In this document: positions 45,676 through 55,988 of the stretch, in pieces
Numbering within the stretch: position 1 is the stretch's first letter
Layout of the letters: every line of letters starts with the position of its first letter
Source: Astragalus membranaceus
Lineage: Eukaryota; Streptophyta; Magnoliopsida; Fabales; Fabaceae
DNA length: 64,000 nucleotides
Direction: 5' to 3'
Assembly (NCBI GenBank): GCA_039519185.1
Contig: CM076848.1
Location: forward strand, 53,346,778-53,410,777
Position numbers and translations under genes: made by a program
Notes under the pieces: model-generated
Told to the model about the DNA's origin: nothing
Databases searched by the model: none
The model's input: only the letters and a program-made list of their open reading frames with translations

Positions 45676-46916
45676 TGTTGAGTCATTATTATATGATGAT
45701 TTTCATTCAGTTTGCAACCAAAATGTCGGTGGTTTATTGTTTGATTCAGCCAATTGCTAAGGGTTTTAGCATAATTTTAGTTTTTTGTAATAAGTGTGGA
45801 GCTGTAACAAAATGTATGAAAAACCTTCAATTTGATGTGGCGTTTACTAGCGAACCAGACACTTGCCTAGTGACGAAACGGAGAAAAGAAGAAAGGAAAA
45901 AGATCAGACAGCCTTCGCACCAAGCAGCCAGAACGATCGCGCCACGACCAAACTTTCTGGAGAAAGTCGCGACGCGACCAGGCACCATCGCGACGCGATG
46001 CGTGGCCGAAACTTTGGTTAAAATATCAGTTTTGCGTTTTCTGAATCTCTTCTTCGGTTTGGGATCGGTTCTAGGGTTTGGAGCAGCAGCTGGGGGCGAT
46101 TTTGGGGCCTTCCCAGCACCTTGGGAACAAGGGTTTGAAGGCTCTCATGCATCCATCTCTATGTAATCTTCTTCTACTCTTTAATCTTATCCCTATTATG
46201 CCATGTAATTAGATAGTTTTGATTTGGGAGAGATGACTCTTCCTTAAACCCTTGTATGAATGCTTTGTTATGGTCAAGTCAAGTTTTTATTCACTTTATC
46301 CATTGCCTATGCCTTATGTTCTTAATGCTTTACAAGTACACATGATATTTGTATCGATCTAGGTTTATGATCACCATAGGAATGTAGGTTTGTTTGCTGG
46401 AAATTGGGGCTTAGGTCACGACTTGAATTATCATAGGAATATGTAATTGGGTTTCGTGAATTCTTATTTCATTTGGTCGCCATTGATGATCGTAGGAGTG
46501 AGAATTTGTGTGAGTGAATTCTTTAATTCTTGAGTTTATTGCTTTACCTATTGGCATGAATCACCTAAGGAATTAGGGTATCTCTTTAGATAAAAGGGGT
46601 TTTGAGGCAAGGGATTGTCCTTAGCCTAATTTAGTGAATTGAATCGGATAATTTGGATAATTGCTTTGAGAGTGGCTGAAGGTCATATAAGAGTAGAGGG
46701 GAGATGAGCCAATCCCAATTCGCTTCTATCTTACTTTATGTTATTGCACCTTCTATTTCGTTGTTACAATAAACCAATTTTATCAATAGTGTCACGACTT
46801 AGAATTAATAATTTGCCTATTGATAATAAAACGCAATCCCTGTGGATACGACCGGTACTTACCGTTTAAATTATTACTTGCGACGACAATTGGTACACTT
46901 GCCAAAAGTCTTAACA
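45676..46916 (+). repeat. 3' LTR of the non-autonomous element
   Basis: Collinear with 42997-44237 with twelve counted substitutions. The palindromes are at 45966-45978 and 45987-45999. Confidence 0.92.
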
Positions 46917-46921
46917 CTATG

Positions 46922-47690
46922 TAAGTCACCAGCCCTCCAACCACAATGTCACCCATAACAAGCTCTGCAACACGAGCCAAATTGCTAATGATATAGTGAC
47001 AGGCATTTACTGGCATCTCATTAACCGTTGCCCACAATAGAAAAAGTTCACCAGTCCTAATGCCACCCATTTCACCCCTGCCAAATACAATACAAGCCAT
47101 TACCCTAGCAATATACCGGAAGACCGGATTATGAATCAAACTTGCCTTTGCAGTCATTGCCTCATAGTGACCTTCACCAGTAATTTGGGTCCAAAAAACT
47201 TGAGGGTGATACCCTTCTGGCCTGACAGCTGGGTCTCTTGAATCATGTATTAACCCCACATTAGCAAACCCTAGTTTCTCACAGAAATAATCAAATGACA
47301 TTTCATAATTCTCATTGAAAATCCTAAAGGACAGCTTATGACTTGGGTCGGTGACACTACTCCTATCTTCAGTACAGCATAAAGAACTTAAAAATTCAAG
47401 AGTTAGACCAACGTAAGTGGCCCGAGGAGGTGACAAAAAATCTAACCAACCAAGATTGTTCATAACAGTCGCACATTGTCCTCTATCCCCAGAGTTGACA
47501 GATTAAGATAAACGTCTGGATACCTTGTGGCGACTACTGTCCTTTCATTAAGAGTCACAAACCGCTCCCTTTGAGCTTTGTCCTTGAAAATGATCCCATG
47601 CTCATTACTTGCACTCGAACCAGCCCTCTTTTTGCCTCTGCCAGTAGAAGTACCGGCAACATCAACAGTTTTTGCCTTCTTGGGTACCAT
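46922..47690 (-). pseudogene. Element X ORF2, N-terminal part
   Basis: Starts MVPKKAKTVDVAGTSTGRGK with a basic N-terminus. A break near 47463 separates it from the conserved Athila ORF2 domain (FRIFNENYEMSFDYFCEKLG, FRYIARVMACIVFGRGEMG, GELFLLWATVNEMPVNACHY). The frame is ended by the inserted element at 46921. The function of the intact protein is unknown. Confidence 0.78.
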
Positions 47691-48573
47691 GGTTCGTTCT
47701 CACAAATTGGGGTTTTAGGGTTTTGGAAAATTTGGAATTTTCTTTTTTTTTTTCTTTTTGAGATGGTGGTGAAATAAGGTGTTTTTGGTGATGGGTTTTG
47801 AATATTGGGTGGTAATTTGGTGTTTGGGTGAAGATTGGAAGTTGTTTGTGGAGGTTTTGGTTTTGGTAATTTGGTGTTTTGGTGATGGGTTTTGGTTTAT
47901 GGGTATGGGGTATACAAAATTTGGGGGTTTTGTGGGGAATGAGTGAATGATGATTTTGATGGTTGGGTTTTGATGGGGAGGTTGTGGGTAATTGTTTTGG
48001 GTTAAAATTTGTGGTGAAGATTTGAGTGTTTTTGGGTGTTTGGAAGTTTTGGGTATGGAGGTTTGAGGTTTTGGAGAAGAAGAGAAGAAGAAGATGATGG
48101 TTTAGAAGTGAGAGAAATCGTGTGACTTACTTAGTTTTTGTGAGACACGGATTCAACATTAGGCAGCGCACGGACGGTGCTTGATCCACGCACGGGTCGT
48201 GCGTATCGTTCGCAAACTGCAGTGCTTCTTTTTAATTTGCGCACGGATCGTGCTGTAATTGCGCACGGATCGTGCTGTAATTGCGCATGGATCGTGCTTG
48301 ATCCACACAATTACAGCTGCCAATTTTCTCTAGTACGCACGGGTCGTGCCATGCTGCGCACAGATCGTGCTTCTCTCTCAGCACTAAAAACTCATTTTTG
48401 CTGCATCAAACACCCGGGTCAGGCCTTTTTTTGACATGGATCATGCTCATACATCTGGAAAAAATTTGATTCCCTGAAAAACATAAACAAAACAGAAACG
48501 TTAACCCGTGGGTTGCCTCCCACGCATCGCTTCTTTAACGTCACTAGCTTGACGGTTAAAAAGATTTATTTGC
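47691..48573 (-). other. pol-ORF2 leader of element X, rich in GCACGGATCGTGC words
   Basis: A GT-rich (plus strand) tract at 47700-48100 is followed by a cluster of the X palindrome at 48166-48375. The cluster includes three near-tandem 22-bp units around GCGCACGGATCGTGCTGTAA at about 48238-48297. The conserved hairpin is at 48507-48524. No coding frame. Confidence 0.75.
48507..48524 (-). promoter_or_regulatory. Conserved AGGCAA-loop hairpin after pol, X copy
   Basis: The minus strand reads CGTGGGAGGCAACCCACG, a six-pair stem with the invariant AGGCAA loop, preceded by AAGCGAT. Compared with A1 and Z the pair next to GGG/CCC is G-C instead of T-A or A-T. Confidence 0.78.
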
Positions 48574-50163
48574 TCAATTTGGGTCACGAAGGACCAAAAC
48601 AGATCCCTTTTCAACTTCATCACCTACCAAATACGTTTTCAATCTCTGACCATTAACTTTAAAAGCTCCAGTCTTTTTACTCCAAATTTCAACAGCTCCA
48701 AAAAGATAAACCTGGCGGACTTGGAATGGACCAGACCATCTTGATCTTAATTTTCCTAGGAAAGCTTCAGTCGAGAATTGAAAAGTAATACCAAATCCCC
48801 TGCTTTGAAATTTCTATGAAGGATCCGCTTATCATGCCATCTTTTGGTTCTTTCTTTATAGATTCTGGCATTTTCTTAAGCGTCCAGTCGTAACTCTTCC
48901 AATTCATTCAACTGAAGTTTCCTTTTCTCACCGGCCAAACTCATGTCTAAGTTGAGGGTTTTAATGGCCCAATAAGCCTTATGCTCAAGCTCTACCGGAA
49001 GATGACAAGACTTTCCATAAATTAGTTTGAAAGGAGTCATTCCTATGGGAGTCTTGTAAGCTGTCCGATATGTCCAAAGAGCGTCATCAAGCTTTATTGA
49101 CCAGTCCTTCCGAGAAACAGACAGCGTTTTTCTAAAATGCTTTTTATTTCTCTGTTTGAGACCTCAACTTGGCCACTAGTTTGGGGGTGATAGGGTGTTG
49201 CAATCTTATGCTTGACCCTAGACTTTCGTAACACTTTCTCAAGTTGTTTTGAAATGAAGTGAGACCCTCCACCACTTATGACCACTCTAGGAACTCCAAT
49301 CTAGAAAAAATTATCTTTTTGAAAAGCTTTATGACCACTTGTGCATCGTTTGTTGGCGAACCAATGGCTTCGATCCATTTAGACACATAGTCGACCGCAA
49401 CAAGGATATACTGATTTCTGAAAGAAGACGGAAATGGTCCCATAAAGTCAACTCCCCAGACGTCGAAAATTTCGACCTCTAAAATGTTGTTTAGGGGCAT
49501 TTCGTTCCTTTTGGAAATGCTCCCAGTCCGTTGACACTGGTCACATTGAGAGACAAAACGATGCACATCTTTAAAAACAGATGGCCACCAATAACCAGAA
49601 TGAAGAATTTTAAAAGCTATTTTCTGAGAACCGGCGTGGCCACCATAAGATGAAGAGTGACAAAACATTAAGATATTACTTACCTCGTCCTCCAGGACGC
49701 ATTTTCTGAAAATACCATCTGACCCTCTTTTGAAAATATAAGGATCATCCCAGTAGTAATGCTTGACATCAGAGAAAAACTTCTTTTGCTGATAGTTCAG
49801 ATCTGGAGGTAACACCCCAGCCACAAGATAATTTACAAAGTCTGCATACCATGGTGCTTCAACTTGCACCAATGAGAATAGCTGCTGATCCGGGAAGGAG
49901 TCATCAAGTGGTAGCTCATTCTCATTGTTTTCTTGTAATCTTGACAAATGATCGGCCACCACATTTTCGGTGCCTTTCTTGTCCCTGATCTCAAGGTCAA
50001 ATTCCTGGAGAAGTAGGATCCACCAGATCAACCTCGTCTTAGCATCTTTCTTGTTTATCAAATATTTGATTGCCGAGTGATCCGTATAAATGATGATTTT
50101 GGATCCTACCAAGTACTGCCTGAACTTGTCAATGGCGAAGACTATCGCCAACAAGGGGTGCAA
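48574..50163 (-). pseudogene. Element X pol, RNase H to C-terminus, degenerate
   Basis: Minus strand: RNase H end (IVFAIDKFRQYLVGSK, DHSAIKYLINKKDAK), integrase zinc module (HSSSYGGH ... CDQCQ) and core. The first catalytic Asp (GVDFMGPFP) and the Glu region (SGQVEVSNRE) remain, but the second motif reads ISGGGSHF instead of ISDGGSHF, so the second catalytic Asp is lost. Frame breaks occur near 49280 and 49100. The tail reads NGQRLKTYLVGDEVEKGSV and stops at TGA 48574-48576. The 5' side is cut at 50163 in RNase H and joined to an inverted X fragment. Confidence 0.85.
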
Positions 50164-51468
50164 AAAGAATCCGGGGATTTAGGAAATTTTTCTTCAGGCC
50201 TCAGAGTTAGTCGTTTGATATATATTTCCCTCTAGTTGCCCCCTTGAGCCTATGATATTTATTCCTTTGACACCCAGAAATATTTTTTGTTTTTGGGGTA
50301 TCCTTGGAGTTGGATTGGAGCAATTATTGGAAATTGCAGTTTTTTTCCTATGTCTCAATTGTTTATCTCATGGACATGAAGCTGGCTGTTTGGATAAAAA
50401 TGACCCTTTTTCCTCCTAAAAAAATTCAAAATAGGAAATGAAAAGAAAGCAAAAAGGAGGAAAAAGGTGAATCAAGATAAGAAAAAGCCTAAGGTAAAGG
50501 AAATCAAAAGAGAAAGTCCACTCAAAGAAAAGAAATCAAATTAAAGAAGTAGGTTCAAGTGAAAAATGAAGAAAGGAAGTGGAATGAAATTTGGAGTTTT
50601 GGGCAAAAATTGCAATGTAGATGGAAGCTCCATTTTTAATTTCAAGGGTTGCTTTGATTGATTTTATTTTTAGCCCTTTGTTTCTCCCTTCTTTCTTATA
50701 TCCTACCCAACTCTAATACACCAAGGCCCCATTATAACCCATGAAACCCCAATCTTTTGCATGAATGTGAACTTTTTAGTGAATAATCGGTCAAATTACA
50801 AGCCTATGGCAATGTGCATTTTGATGAAACTTGTGTGCATAACTTCCCAAGTCCCTAAACACTCAGAGAGATGGTGAGCGAGTGCCTTGTTCGCAGAATT
50901 GTATTTTTCAGGTCATAAGCCTCTAATTGGGCAACCAGCTAACACCTCATTTGTGATACTATCTTATATCTGTCACATACTTCTATTTTTGGTCCTTTAT
51001 TTGGCTATATTTGTTATTGGACTTTTTGAGAATGCCTTTATTAATTTGTGCTGCTTATTTTGATTTATCTTGCTTGAGGATAAGCGAAGGCTCAAGCATG
51101 GGAGAGTTTGATAAGTCCAAATTTAGTGTATTTTTAGTCGTTAAATTAAATAAACTTTGTAGGACTTTAGTTCTATTTTTTGGACTATTTTACTACAAAT
51201 TGTTAGTTTTTATTTTCAGTCTAATTATGGAGAAAATGAGGAATTTTGGATGATTAATGAGCAAGGATCAAAAGACAATAAGAAAAGGACAAAAATTAAG
51301 CAAAATAAAGCTAAATATCAGAAGTAAACGCACGGTCCGTGCGTGTTCCAGCAGGGTCCGTGCGTCCTGTTCGCAAGTTTTGAAGAAAAACAAAAAAAGC
51401 GAAGAAAATAGCTAAGGCACAGCGCACGATCCGTGCGCCGAGCAAGCACGACCCGTGCGTGATGCTCG
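50164..51468 (+). mobile_element. Second X-family fragment: 3' region plus partial LTR, inverted
   Basis: 50168-51108 is the reverse complement of the split X 3' region (28256-29107 plus 41883-41945), ending with a purine tract before the LTR start TGATAAG at 51109. About 360 bp of LTR follow and then stop near 51468, within GATGCT. It carries the unoccupied A1 target site at 50254-50258. The LTR part contains the palindromic words GCACGGTCCGTGC and CACGATCCGTGCG. Confidence 0.85.
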
Positions 51469-51706
51469 TGTGGATATCTTGGTTTGCAGGTTAAGTTTTG
51501 ATTATGAGGTAATCTAAGACAAAGTGACAAATGGAACTCCAAGACACAACTGACTCAAGAAGTAAGTCCATGTCAAGGGTAGTCACTAGGAAGTTGGGTC
51601 ATGTCTTAGGAATGATTGTAAACCTCTTTTGAGGATCGGCTCAAATCTCTCGACACACAACACTCACGTAATCAAGTAAACGTATGCATTCTAAATAGGT
51701 TAGTGG
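51469..51706. other. Short unassigned spacer
   Basis: About 240 bp of unique-looking DNA between the truncated X LTR and the Z LTR. No feature recognised. Confidence 0.4.
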
Positions 51707-53368
51707 TGTGGCAAAATATGTGCAAGTATACACAGTCACACAAGTAATACAATGATAAGAAAGGTCGAACCCACAGGGATTGGTTAAACTCTTGTATGCT
51801 TAGAGAGATATAAATATGTGCTACTACACTACTCACAAAATTTGGGGTTTATAGTTTAAGTAAAAACAGAATGCAAGTATGTAAAATAAGATGAAGGAAA
51901 CCAGTTGAGAAAGATAGTTGAGATGTCTTTACTAGATAATGCTTCTTTTGAGAGTTTCTATGCTTTTAGAGATGCAGAAGCACAATGATGCAGAAGCATC
52001 AAGTGCAGTAGCATTGAGTGCAGTTGCATAAGTGTGTGCTTGTCAGCTACTTTCTTCAGAGTTTCGTTACAAGCTTCCCATGTCTCGGCTTGCTAAATAA
52101 GTTCACTCCTGCCTTTGAGGTACCCACTGTTTCACCCTAAGGACTATGTTATCCTATGTCTAGGACTTAACATGGTTTTAACAAAGTTTTTTTATTAACA
52201 AGTCAACAAAGCCTTTATTAAAACACTCACCCTTATTAGTCTTGATTTCTAGTTATAAACCATGTTTGTGTATATAACTCTACTTCTTTTAAGCGATCAA
52301 CCTTAAAATAAGATGGATATAGTATAACACAAGACCCAAAATGCTACAACACTTAAAAGCATAATAACTTACTCAAAAGATCATTATAAGTTTAGAACAT
52401 ATCAACTAAAGGAATTTAGCCCATGTTACTCATTATATAATAGAGAGAATCTGCAAAGAGCATAATAATATGGATAATACAAAAGATATCAATAGGGTAG
52501 AAGTTACACGGATTGATGTTCCTTTGCATGGAATTCTGATTGGTGCAGAAGCACTGATTCCTTCGTCTATCTATGAAGAAGTGGAGGAAGAGGGTGTCAA
52601 TTCCTTCCTCACCTTCTTACAACTAACTACTGAATAAAATGCAAGAAATAAACTACTTAAAACTGTATGAAAGCTATATAAATTTGGATGAAGAAAGGGA
52701 TTGTTCTTCAAGTGCGAAGTGGAGCATATTTATAGCCTTTGAGGTTTCCTTTGCATGAGGGTTTGCGTAGTAACTAAGTCAGCAATGTGTAGCCTAACCA
52801 TGGTTACTTTCCTGCTCTGAATTTGAGAAGATAAAGTCCAGCACTCTTCTTCAAAGGAGGTCCAATGGTGGAGATTCATGTGTCTTTAGGTGTATAGCCC
52901 CTTATGATGATGTTTCATGGTGGACGCCTCCATATGCATGTGGGCATGTGTCTCCATGTGCCCAATGACTAAGCATGATGTCACAAAACTTTTGGTGCCA
53001 TGGTATGAATTGAGGTGCTTCCAAGGTGGGGGGTTATAAGCTCACAGCTGGATGGTGCAGAAGCACTAAGTTGAAGAAGCATCTAGTGCAGAAGCACTAA
53101 GTGCAGAAACACTTTATCTTGGATGTGCCTTTAGTGTGGAATCAATATTGTTTTCCTGGTGCAAAAGCATGAACTGCAGCTGCACTGAGCAAACATATCA
53201 AACATACAAATATATATACAAAATGCTTAAATCATTGTGCAATCTTCTATAAAAATTATAATGTTGTTATTTGACTAAAACTACTATATTTAATACATAC
53301 TATACTTGGTTTCAGGCAATTAGTTATGGTTAGATGTATGAATAACTCTATATAAAATAGAGTTATCA
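51707..53368 (-). repeat. 3' LTR of element Z
   Basis: On the minus strand it begins TGATAACTC, with a 10-bp-stem hairpin at 53342-53366, and ends near GCCACA. It shares with A1 the ends and the segment GTGCAAGTATACAC near its 3' end. It contains many GTGCAGAAGCACT words (51971, 52541, 53053, 53084 and variants). The outer end (51707) was set by alignment to A1 and may be off by a few bases. Confidence 0.78.
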
Positions 53369-54617
53369 CACCCTCAAACTTAAACCATTGCTTGTCCTCA
53401 TGTAATGACAAAACAAAACTAAGATTTTCATAGATTTTAAGAAGACCAGATCAACTCATCTCTTTTCAAAAATTGCTTTCTCGTTGTATGAACCTCAATT
53501 TTCAGAAATTTTTTCTTTGTGTGTCATTGATTTCCAAGACATCCAAGGTTTATCAAAACTCATTTATGTGTGTGTGCGTTTCCTTGAGATCCAATCAGTT
53601 CCCAAAACTAAGTGAGAAGTTTCTCTTTTGCTTTTGAAAAAGTTTAGATCACGTTTGGTCAAACACAAAGATGGTTCAAAATATAGATTAGACTAACAAT
53701 ATCTTCAAGACTTGGGGGGTCTTTAAGCACAACTAAGGGCTTTTTTGAGCATTTCAAAACTGTTTGAGTCATTTGCACTTTTCTTTATTTTTTGTGGTTC
53801 TTTGGTTTTGGTGCAGAAGCACCAGGTGCATAAGCACTAGGTGCAGAAGCACTGTTTTTCTGTTTCTTTGGTGTAGAAGCACCTTGGTAACACTTTTTCA
53901 AGATTGATAGCATATGTTGCCCTCCTCACTGACCTCCTTATGCATACTTTTTTCTTTGGTTTTTGCTTTTCTTTTTTTTCTTTTTGCATTTTTATGCTTT
54001 TCTTTTTCAAATCAAATGCATTTATTTGGAACAGGTTCAGTTTGATGATTTGGGCAAATATGGCTAGCTTGTAATATTTTGGTTCTTTTGTAGTGTTTTT
54101 GGGTAACCTTTTGTGCTGACTTCTCTAAGTTTTTCATACTCAGCCTTAGTATTCATGAAAACTCACCCAACTTATTTCTTTATGCTCTTCTATATTTTTA
54201 GAAAAAATTTGTTTTTTGACCTTGGTTTTCTAAAGTTTCCTTTTGCATTAGATAGTTTCAAATAGCAAGGTTCTTTTTAGAAACTCAGTTTTGATGTGTC
54301 AAAGTGGTGATAAAAATTGGTTATTTGGGGAAAACAAGACTTTTTTTTCTTTTTCTTTCTTTCATCATTAAAAATTGGATCAAAGAATGAGTTTTTGGTT
54401 AAGATTTTGCACAAAAGAATTTTAAGCTGATCATGCTTCAAAAACTATTTAAATCCTAAAAAATAACTTGATGTAATTCAAACTAAAGCTTTGTGCTACT
54501 TATGTTTTTGTAAATCAGTTTTCTAAATTTTTCAAAGAAGCTTTGTTTGAATGCATCAAAATTTTGAAAATATGCACATATATATAAACAACATAGCATA
54601 CAAACATACATATTTAA
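53369..54617 (-). other. 3' untranslated region of element Z
   Basis: Non-coding. The polypurine tract GGTTTAAGTTTGAGGGTG on the minus strand abuts the LTR. A cluster of three Z palindromes lies at 53811-53855. It is interrupted by the LINE at 54626 and resumes at about 60299. Confidence 0.7.
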
Positions 54618-54637
54618 TTAAAACACTGAAACAGAAT

Positions 54638-55988
54638 ATCAAGAAGGAGTCAAAGGGTGCAAGAATGTATTGCATGGCCGCCTTACCCTTTCTAAGGGGG
54701 ATTCTCCTCTAAAGATTAATGATTTAAGGGCAAAACTTTTGCAAGAATGGAAATCCATTGGCTCTTGGACAATGGTCTCCTTGGGGAAAGGCTACTATGA
54801 ATTTTGTTTTCAATCGTTTGAAGAGATGCGTAGCCTTCAAGCAATTGGGACATGGTTGTTGCACCCGGGATTTCTTCGGCTCTTTGCATGGACGCCAGAC
54901 TTTGATCCAAACAGGATCCGCAACACCAATGTTCAATGTTGGGTTCGTATCCATGGATTGGCTCGTGAATACTGGCGTCCAATCACTCTTTTTGAGATTG
55001 CCGGGGCAATCAGTGGTCCTATTGCTTTGGATGATGCCACAAAGAATCGTACTTTTGGCCACTTCGCAAGAGTTCTTGTTGATATTGATTTGAATGGAGA
55101 TCTCCCTGAGCGTATTATGGTTGAGCGTGAAGGTTACACATTTTACGTTGAAGTAGTTTATGAAAGGCTGCCACATTTCTGCTCATATTGTCATATTATT
55201 GGGCATAATTATTCCAATTGTAAGCAAGCTCAAAGTAAGCAGGAACCTCGTGCACAGCCCACAGTCAATAGGCAAGTTTGGGAGCCAAAGAGAAAGAACG
55301 ACCTTGATGCAATTAATGTTCGTGACATGCAGACGCCTGATGCCGAGAAAGAAACTCAGGTTAAAGGTACGGCTACAACTAGTGCTAATTTTATTGTTAA
55401 CACTATTGATAATGGTGTAGGTAGTGATATTCAAAAGGATACTGTTGATGGTAATGAAGCCACTACAAAAGATCTCGTGGAAAAAGATAATCACTCAGAG
55501 CGTCCCGGAGATCTCATCTCTATTGAAGAGATACAATCCCAAATCAGTTTGGAGGCCCTAATAACATCCCTCATGATGAGATTAATCCCCTGCTTGGATT
55601 TATTTCTAACCATTTTGAAACAAGATCCCCAAGTGGCAGAGCTCCACCAATAACACAGAATGGGAATTCCCCTGATCCAGTTTTAGTTGGTGACTCTCAA
55701 ATGGAAGCAGCCTTTGAGGTTGATAGAAATCGGGTCCAAGTGGTTGCTGACCAAGAAGCTGCTCAAGTTGTGATTGATGATTTAAACATCCTTAAGCAGC
55801 CTTGGGCTGATTTAGTTGAGGAGGAGGATAACTTGGCAAAGGAAAATGCCCAGTCTGATGAGGGCTCTGACTTTGAGGTAGTTCGCACTAAGTCACAGAA
55901 GAAAAAACAAAGGCAGCGACAGAAAAAGAAAGCTATCACCCCAATTACAACTCGTTCAAGGGCAGGATCTCAAAGTCTTGCTCAATGA
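54638..55988 (+). pseudogene. LINE ORF1 (DUF4283 and zinc-knuckle RNA-binding protein)
   Basis: Open text begins YQEGVKGCKNVLHGRLTLSK. It contains the DUF4283 pattern (LGKGYYEFCFQSFEEMRSL, LLRLFAWTPDF-like) and a CCHC knuckle CSYCHIIGHNYSNC (about 55177-55220). A frame change between 55560 and 55700 leads to the KR-rich tail (SQKKKQRQRQKKKA) ending at TGA 55986-55988. The protein would coat the LINE RNA. The N-terminus is missing. Confidence 0.82.

Larger units (their letters stand above)
42997..46916 (+). mobile_element. Non-autonomous LTR retrotransposon (3,920 bp), Athila-related
   Basis: Two 1241-bp LTRs (42997-44237 and 45676-46916, constant offset 2,679) are flanked by a perfect CTATG duplication (42992-42996 and 46917-46921). 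The tRNA-Asp primer site and the AAGTTTGGGG-type polypurine tract are those of Athila elements, but the 1438-bp inside has no gag or pol. Twelve LTR differences were counted (about 1.0 percent), so it is older than A1. It must use proteins made by another Athila element. It interrupts ORF2 of element X. Confidence 0.92.
28256..50163 (-). mobile_element. Old Athila-type element X, split by two later insertions
   Basis: Read on the minus strand: pol from mid-RNase H (50163-48574), a leader, ORF2 (47690-46922 continuing at 42996-42507), a 3' region (42506-41883 continuing at 29107-28256) with polypurine tract, then the 3' LTR (28255 downward). The gaps are the non-autonomous element (42997-46916) and Athila A1 (29113-41877), each with a perfect 5-bp target duplication. 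The 5' part of X (5' LTR, gag, protease, RT) is missing at 50163. Confidence 0.85.

Noticed and set aside
45315..45686. 123-codon minus-strand frame at the end of the non-autonomous element
   Set aside because: Runs across the polypurine tract into the LTR and has no recognisable domain.
48166..48375. CRISPR-like array of repeats
   Set aside because: Plant nuclear DNA; the repeats are short palindromes at irregular spacing without spacer structure, and the same word recurs elsewhere in the element.
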